64,000 bases of DNA, taken from Ophiosphaerella korrae. Its lineage: Eukaryota > Ascomycota > Dothideomycetes > Pleosporales > Phaeosphaeriaceae. Below are positions 59,641-64,000 of the stretch, piece after piece (positions within the stretch are counted from its first letter, which is position 1; every line of letters starts with the position of its first letter). The notes below the pieces were generated by a model. That model saw only the letters and a program-made list of their open reading frames with translations. It ran no database searches and was not told the DNA's origin. Position numbers and translations under genes: made by a program. Location of the stretch: the NCBI GenBank assembly GCA_028456385.1, contig JALNQF010000040.1, positions 1-64,000 of the forward strand, given 5' to 3'.

Positions 59641-59999
59641 GATTCGTATTGAACTAATATAATGTTCACTGATGATTAGAGTAGCCATCATGGGCTATAT
59701 ACTGTATTCTCAGTACTCTGTATGTGATGTCCGCTTATATCGCCGACCAACTGACCTCACTCCATTTCCTCTTTTTAGTAGCCCCGTATCCCCGGTTTGT
59801 AAGCAAAATAACGCCCGGCTCAACTTCGGCTCAGTCGCTGCTCAGGTTGCACCGCCACTGCTCAGGACGCTCACTTCCAACTCACTCTTCTATCCAAACT
59901 CCGTTAGCCAGCCCAATTATAGAAAATCCTAGTCATGGTTTTCTGTCAACTCTACGGCGAAAAACATTTCCAGGGGTGAGCTGACAATGAAGCCCAGAA
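59641..59999. other. Short interval between pseudogene and retrotransposon
   Basis: About 360 bp with no gene. The 5' boundary of the retrotransposon should lie here; no target-site duplication could be identified by eye. Confidence 0.4.
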
Positions 60000-60675
60000 A
60001 TGGGCCACATGGCGAAGGTGGCAGCGGTGGCAGTGGAGAGGCTCACAGGAGCCATGATCAAGGACTTCCGGGTGTGGCGCACGACCGACAGTGCGAGCGT
60101 GATCAAGTTCTCAGTGGACAAGGACAAGGAAGCGGCCTTCCGGCAGACGACAGCCGAATGGCTCGAACCGCACCTCTCGGGTGCGAGACTGATTGGGCCT
60201 AAGTGGCACGTAGTCAAGGCGGACTGGATTGAGGTGCCGCTGGCGATGGACGCGGACACTGGGAAAGTGAGTCAGTCGGCTATGGAGCGCTTCGGGACGG
60301 AAAATGGCGTGGAGGTGTGCACGATGCGATGGCTCGGGCAACCAAGGCCCAGCGGGCAGCATGCGTCGGTGGTGATCAAAGTGGCGACGAAAGAGGATGC
60401 GGAGAAGCTGCTGAGATCGGACAGCGTTACGTTCGGTGGAGGCGGGCTCATCATGTCGTCGTTCGAAGAGCTACGCACGCCGGTGGCATGCTTCAAGTGC
60501 AGGCGTTTCGGTCACAGGGCGAGAGACTGTACGCGGCTAGAGACATGCAACATGTGCGGGCAGCAGGAAGGTCACCCGCAGTGCGAAGCAGTTAACCTGC
60601 GCTGTGTGAACTGCTAGGGTCCACACCGAGTTTCGCACCGGGAATGTCCAGAACACAGGAAAGAGAAGGTTAGAA
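60000..60675 (+). pseudogene. LINE ORF1 (gag-like, CCHC zinc knuckles)
   Basis: Nucleic-acid-binding protein of the retrotransposon. From MGHMAKVAAVAVERLTGAMI the frame is open for 205 codons and ends at TAG 60615, but coding text continues behind it (GPHRVSHRECPEH). Zinc knuckles are CFKCRRFGHRARDC, then CNMCGQQEGHPQC, and a third split by the stop (CVNC-stop-GPHRVSHREC). The stop therefore replaces a residue inside a knuckle, most likely Gln (CAG to TAG). The true start is probably further 5'; the given ATG is only the first in frame. Confidence 0.8.
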
Positions 60676-60779
60676 TCTTCACGCGGCAACGACATGAATA
60701 GAGAACTCCGGCTCCTCTAGACGAACATGAATAGAGGCAGGGAGGCGCAACACGCGCTGCATAACGACGAGGCACTTGC

Positions 60780-62500
60780 TGACTTTCACTTCATCCTAGG
60801 CTAGGAGCCAGGGTGCTTTCTCGTAGAGGGAGAGGTAGTGCTGTACGGCACGAACCCTTGGTGGACTAAGTTCGTTCCTTCCGAAAGGAGGGATGGACCT
60901 TACCCTGTTCGATCGTGCATTTGGGCGAGTAGAGAGATGGCGGTGACGCAGCTGCATGTAGACTTAGCAGACATAACGGCGGTGATGGCGCATGTGGGAG
61001 GAAGGAGACTAATCCTAGTATCAGTATACATTCCGGACCTGTCATCGTCGAGGAGGACAAAGGAAGAGAATATGGAGGCGCTTACTAGCAGGCTGGAGAT
61101 GATCTAGGGGCTAGTCTAGGCTGAGCTCCTGCGTGACCCCCACACGGAGGTGGTGGTAGCTGGTGACTTCAACTGACATAATCCGCTGTGGGGAGGGTGC
61201 TCTATTAGCAGCACAGCTAGGCAGGAGGAGAGCGAGCCGGCTTACAAGCTGGGTGGACGAGGCCGTGCAGGCGCACTGCCCGCGAGCGAAGCCGTCGCTA
61301 TATATGAAGAGATGGTGGAACGAGGATCTCACGGCGTTGAGGAAGTCGTACACGTACTGGAGGAGCAGGACCAGTGCAACAAGGCGCTAGGGACGAGGGG
61401 ATGCAGAGCTTCGCGAGACGGCGACGCGAGCGAAGAGGCTCTTCTACTGGACGATCCGGCGGCACCGGAAGGTCTACTGGGAGGAGTTCCTCGGCGACAG
61501 CGACAATATATGGAAAGCAGCTAAGTACATGGATTAGCAGGGAGGCTCGTCGTTTGCTAGAGTGCCGCTAATTAAGAAGGCGGGTACAGAAGACGAGGTT
61601 GTGACAGAGAATGGCGATATTGCAAGCGAGCTGCTCCGGGCATTCTTTCTACCTCCGCCGTCGTGCGAGGATGGGGATGCGACGACAAGCTACGACCAGC
61701 TGCAGTGGGAACCAGTCACAAAACATGAGGTTAAAGCTGCGGTCTTTCGGGCTAGCCTAGACAAAGCCCCTGACAGAGACGGTATGACAGCACGAGTGTG
61801 GAGGGAGCTGTGGCCCGTCTTTGGGGACGAGATTACTGCGCTCTTCGCCAAGTTGCTAGAGACAGGAAAGGTGCCGCGAGAATGGAAGATCGCTAAGATC
61901 GTGCCGCTGCAGAAGCCGAAACGGAAGGACTACACAATAGCTAACAACTACCGGCCGATCTCGCTCCTCTCAACGCTAGGTAAGGCGCTCGAGTTGCTAG
62001 TGGCTGAGAGGATCGGGTATCTGGTAGAGGAATACGGCCTGCTGCCAAAGACGCATTTCGGAGCCAGAAAGCAGCGATTGATAGCACATGCACTCTCTTA
62101 CCTTTGCGAGGATGTATTCGGGCGCGTACAATAATGTGACAACGGAACTAGAGCTTAGAAGACTGCGGCAGCGACAGATACCTGAGACGATTGTACACTG
62201 GGTGCAAGACTTCTGCACCGACCGGCAGGCCTGCATCCTAGTCAACGGATTCACGTCTAAGGTGCAGTTACTCTCGCAGGCCGGCCTTCCGCAGGGATTA
62301 GCACTCGCTCTGATCCTCTTTCTGTTCTTTAATGCAGACCTGGTGTAGAATGCACTGAGGAATGGCAGCTTGGTAGCGTTTGTCGACGACTACTCAGCAT
62401 GGATTATGGGCCCCTCGGCGGAGGAGAACACGCAGACTATCTAAGACGACATCGTACCGCTGCTCGAGAGGTGGGAACGGACGAGTGGCGCTGAATTTGA
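60780..62500 (+). pseudogene. LINE ORF2 (endonuclease and reverse transcriptase), broken
   Basis: The endonuclease part holds PVRSCIWASREMAVTQL and GGRRLILVSVYIPDL, then VVVAGDFN-stop-HNPLWGG, where the stop TGA (61175) would be CGA (Arg). Within about 80 bp the sequence moves on to the pre-RT linker (YMKRWWNEDLTALRKSY), so roughly half the endonuclease C-terminus is deleted. The RT carries KAPDRDGMTARVWREL, NNYRPISLLSTLGKALE, QAGLPQGLALALILFLFFN and the catalytic FVDDYSAW near 62380. Several frameshifts and stops (62132, 62345, 62440) lie between the RT blocks. The element cannot encode an active enzyme. Confidence 0.85.
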
Positions 62501-62826
62501 GGCTGCCAAAACATTATTCATCTACCTAACTTGATACAAAGGGGCTGGTAGAGACAGCAGCATACCGCTCCGGTTTAAAGGAAAAGAGATCCTACTAACA
62601 GACAAGGTCAAGATCCTCGGGCTTACGCTCGACAAAGAAGTGCGGTTCAAGGTGCACTTGGCGGACAAAGCCGGCAAGGCAATGAAGGCAGCGGTAGCGC
62701 TGCGAAGACTAAAGGGACTTCAGCCGAAGACGGTCAAATAGCTAGCAATGAGTGCGGTACTGCTGATGGCGGACTATGCGTCGCTAGTATGGTACCCGAT
62801 TGCGACACAGGACATGACTATTGGGT

Positions 62827-64000
62827 AACGTTTAAGTCACATAATAGCTAGCTCAGAAAATAGTATCGTAATGGGTATCTAGCTACCTGAGCAGTGCTAC
62901 GATAGTCTCAATATCTTCTCCGTACCCTCCTCTCTACTTATTTAAACATGCGCGTCGGTTGCGGCTAGCGGTAGCTCGGCAGAATCAAGGACGATTCCCT
63001 CGCACACAATGAGTACGGGACAGACGGACAGCGAGTACAGTCGGCAGCTGGCGATTGACGTTAGCCATGCAGGAGGGGTAACAGCAAATAAAATAGCAAA
63101 CATAGACTTTGGTGGAGTTACCCTTCAACTCTGATCTCTGGAGCGTTCCATAATCTTTTGGGCCTACGCAATTGCTTCCTCTCGAGTAAGGTTACTTACC
63201 GCGTGGCGATGTGTGGCGAGACACTACATACGGCAAATAGAGCGAAATAATACCTAGGTAGTGTGGGTCTAGTCTTTGATTTGCCAATACCGATAGATTA
63301 GATGCTGAAGTGATTTGTTACTATCTGCACAGTCGATCGTTAACCTAATAAAAATAGGTTGGACTAACAGGGTTAGGCTATCTTAGATGGGGTGAAAAGG
63401 GCTCTTAGGTGACTTTAAGGCTGACACCCCTCTATAACATGGTCTGACTAATACTTGAATGTATGTATCCTACTACGTAAAAGAGATACCTGTATTTATT
63501 AGTTTGCTAGGACTCCTATCTCTGGTGTCAAGCACTAGAATCGTCCCCCTTTATGCAAAGCTTACCCTCAGGGTTTCCTACACGAAGTGGCGAGCCTTCA
63601 CGCGACGCGCGGAATACGGCCGGCAACGCCATCTATGCTGAGGCGCCCCGCGCCCGGACATTAAAAATGCCGTTCAGTCAATAGCTTCAAACAAAGATGC
63701 TGTAGCAATGAGTAACATAGCCCTCATCTTCGGCACTATAGGGAGCTTGGGTGATATCTCGCCTAGATTTTCGATTTTCTGGCGGTGCTAGGTCCTCCAT
63801 TAGACCTAAGGTCCTGACGTCGGGGTTTAATAGAGACGCATGCCCCTATGTGAAGGAATCTCATGTAATAAAGCCTTTCGGTACGCCTTACGCATTTGTG
63901 GCTGCCATTCTCCAATAGCCGTTGGACTTGTCAGCCTATGTGAAGCCACGTGCGGGGTTACACAACTCTAATTTGCCTCGTTTCTGCCTTTTCGTTACCC
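62827..64000. other. Right flank without a supported gene
   Basis: AT-rich sequence with only one 60-codon frame (63459-63641). It may include the missing tail of the retrotransposon or other decayed sequence, but I see no motif. The segment 62970-63060 carries text like GTACGGGACAGACGGACAG, similar in style to the element, so some continuation is possible. Confidence 0.4.

Larger units (their letters stand above)
60000..62826 (+). mobile_element. Degraded non-LTR retrotransposon (LINE, Tad1/I-like)
   Basis: A plus-strand element in four recognisable parts: a gag-like ORF1 with zinc knuckles (60000-60675), an apurinic-type endonuclease fragment (60780-61200), a reverse transcriptase (61270-62500) and part of the post-RT region to about 62826 (KVKILGLTLDKEVRFKVHL, MADYASLVWYP). 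Domain order and motifs match fungal LINEs of the Tad1/I group. The RNase H end and the 3' tail are missing. Many in-frame stops occur (for example TAG 60615, TGA 61175, TAG 62345), mostly explained by C-to-T change. No long terminal repeats are seen, ruling out a gypsy or copia element. Confidence 0.9.

Overview
The window looks like a chromosome or contig end from a filamentous ascomycete, most likely a dothideomycete such as a member of the Pleosporales. The evidence is very short introns (about 45-90 bp, GTRNGT...CTRAC/CTGAC...YAG), compact intron-containing housekeeping genes, a Rap1 with fungal architecture, a STAND/NLR-type receptor, a HET-domain gene, and pseudogenes broken mainly by nonsense codons in a RIP-like pattern. 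The species cannot be named from the sequence. The first 77 bases are an almost pure G run, best read as an artefact at the contig edge.

Left part, 0-35 kb: ordered, gene-dense and mostly conserved. In order: the first exon of an unknown gene cut by the edge (-); SWF1-type DHHC palmitoyltransferase (-), head-to-head with RAP1 (+); LSB5-like VHS/GAT protein (-); an uncharacterised nuclear-looking protein (+); a large disordered phospho-site-rich protein (+); F-actin capping protein alpha (+); a 2EXR/F-box-like protein with a strikingly cysteine-rich tail (+); a STAND/NACHT-ankyrin-ZZ receptor (-); a decayed gene (+); a small two-TM protein (+); a mitochondrial oxoglutarate/malate-type carrier (-); an NSE2/MMS21 SUMO ligase (-); a small single-pass secretory-pathway protein that appears only after splicing (-); and a long coiled-coil protein with six introns (+). 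Most models were rebuilt by joining exons through visible splice sites and checking that the reading frame closes.

Middle, 35.3-48.3 kb: almost gene-free. I see small tandem repeats, scattered splice-donor-like sites, and one degenerate multi-unit locus (43.1-45.2 kb) with a good promoter, short protein-like exons and internally duplicated, diverged modules.

Right part, 48.3-64 kb: accessory and decaying. It holds an F-box/LRR-like pseudogene broken by in-frame stops within one otherwise intact frame, a small broken gene with one TAG, an intact HET-domain gene, an intact secreted protein without cysteines in its mature part, a PAF-acetylhydrolase-like pseudogene with several stops, and a degraded non-LTR (LINE/Tad1-like) retrotransposon with an endonuclease-RT internal deletion and no RNase H end. 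The stops fit C-to-T change (TGG to TAG/TGA, CAA/CAG to TAA/TAG, CGA to TGA), as expected from repeat-induced point mutation, though the ancestral codons are inferred.

How genes work together: no operon-like biosynthetic cluster is present. RAP1 and NSE2 both act in telomere/genome maintenance but are 20 kb apart. The NLR-like receptor and the HET protein are both non-self-recognition types, about 36 kb apart. I see no clear new multi-gene system. The most unusual single items are the cysteine-rich F-box-like protein, the NLR with near-identical ankyrin repeats, 25-nt P-loop exon and ZZ finger, and the duplicated-module locus at 43-45 kb.
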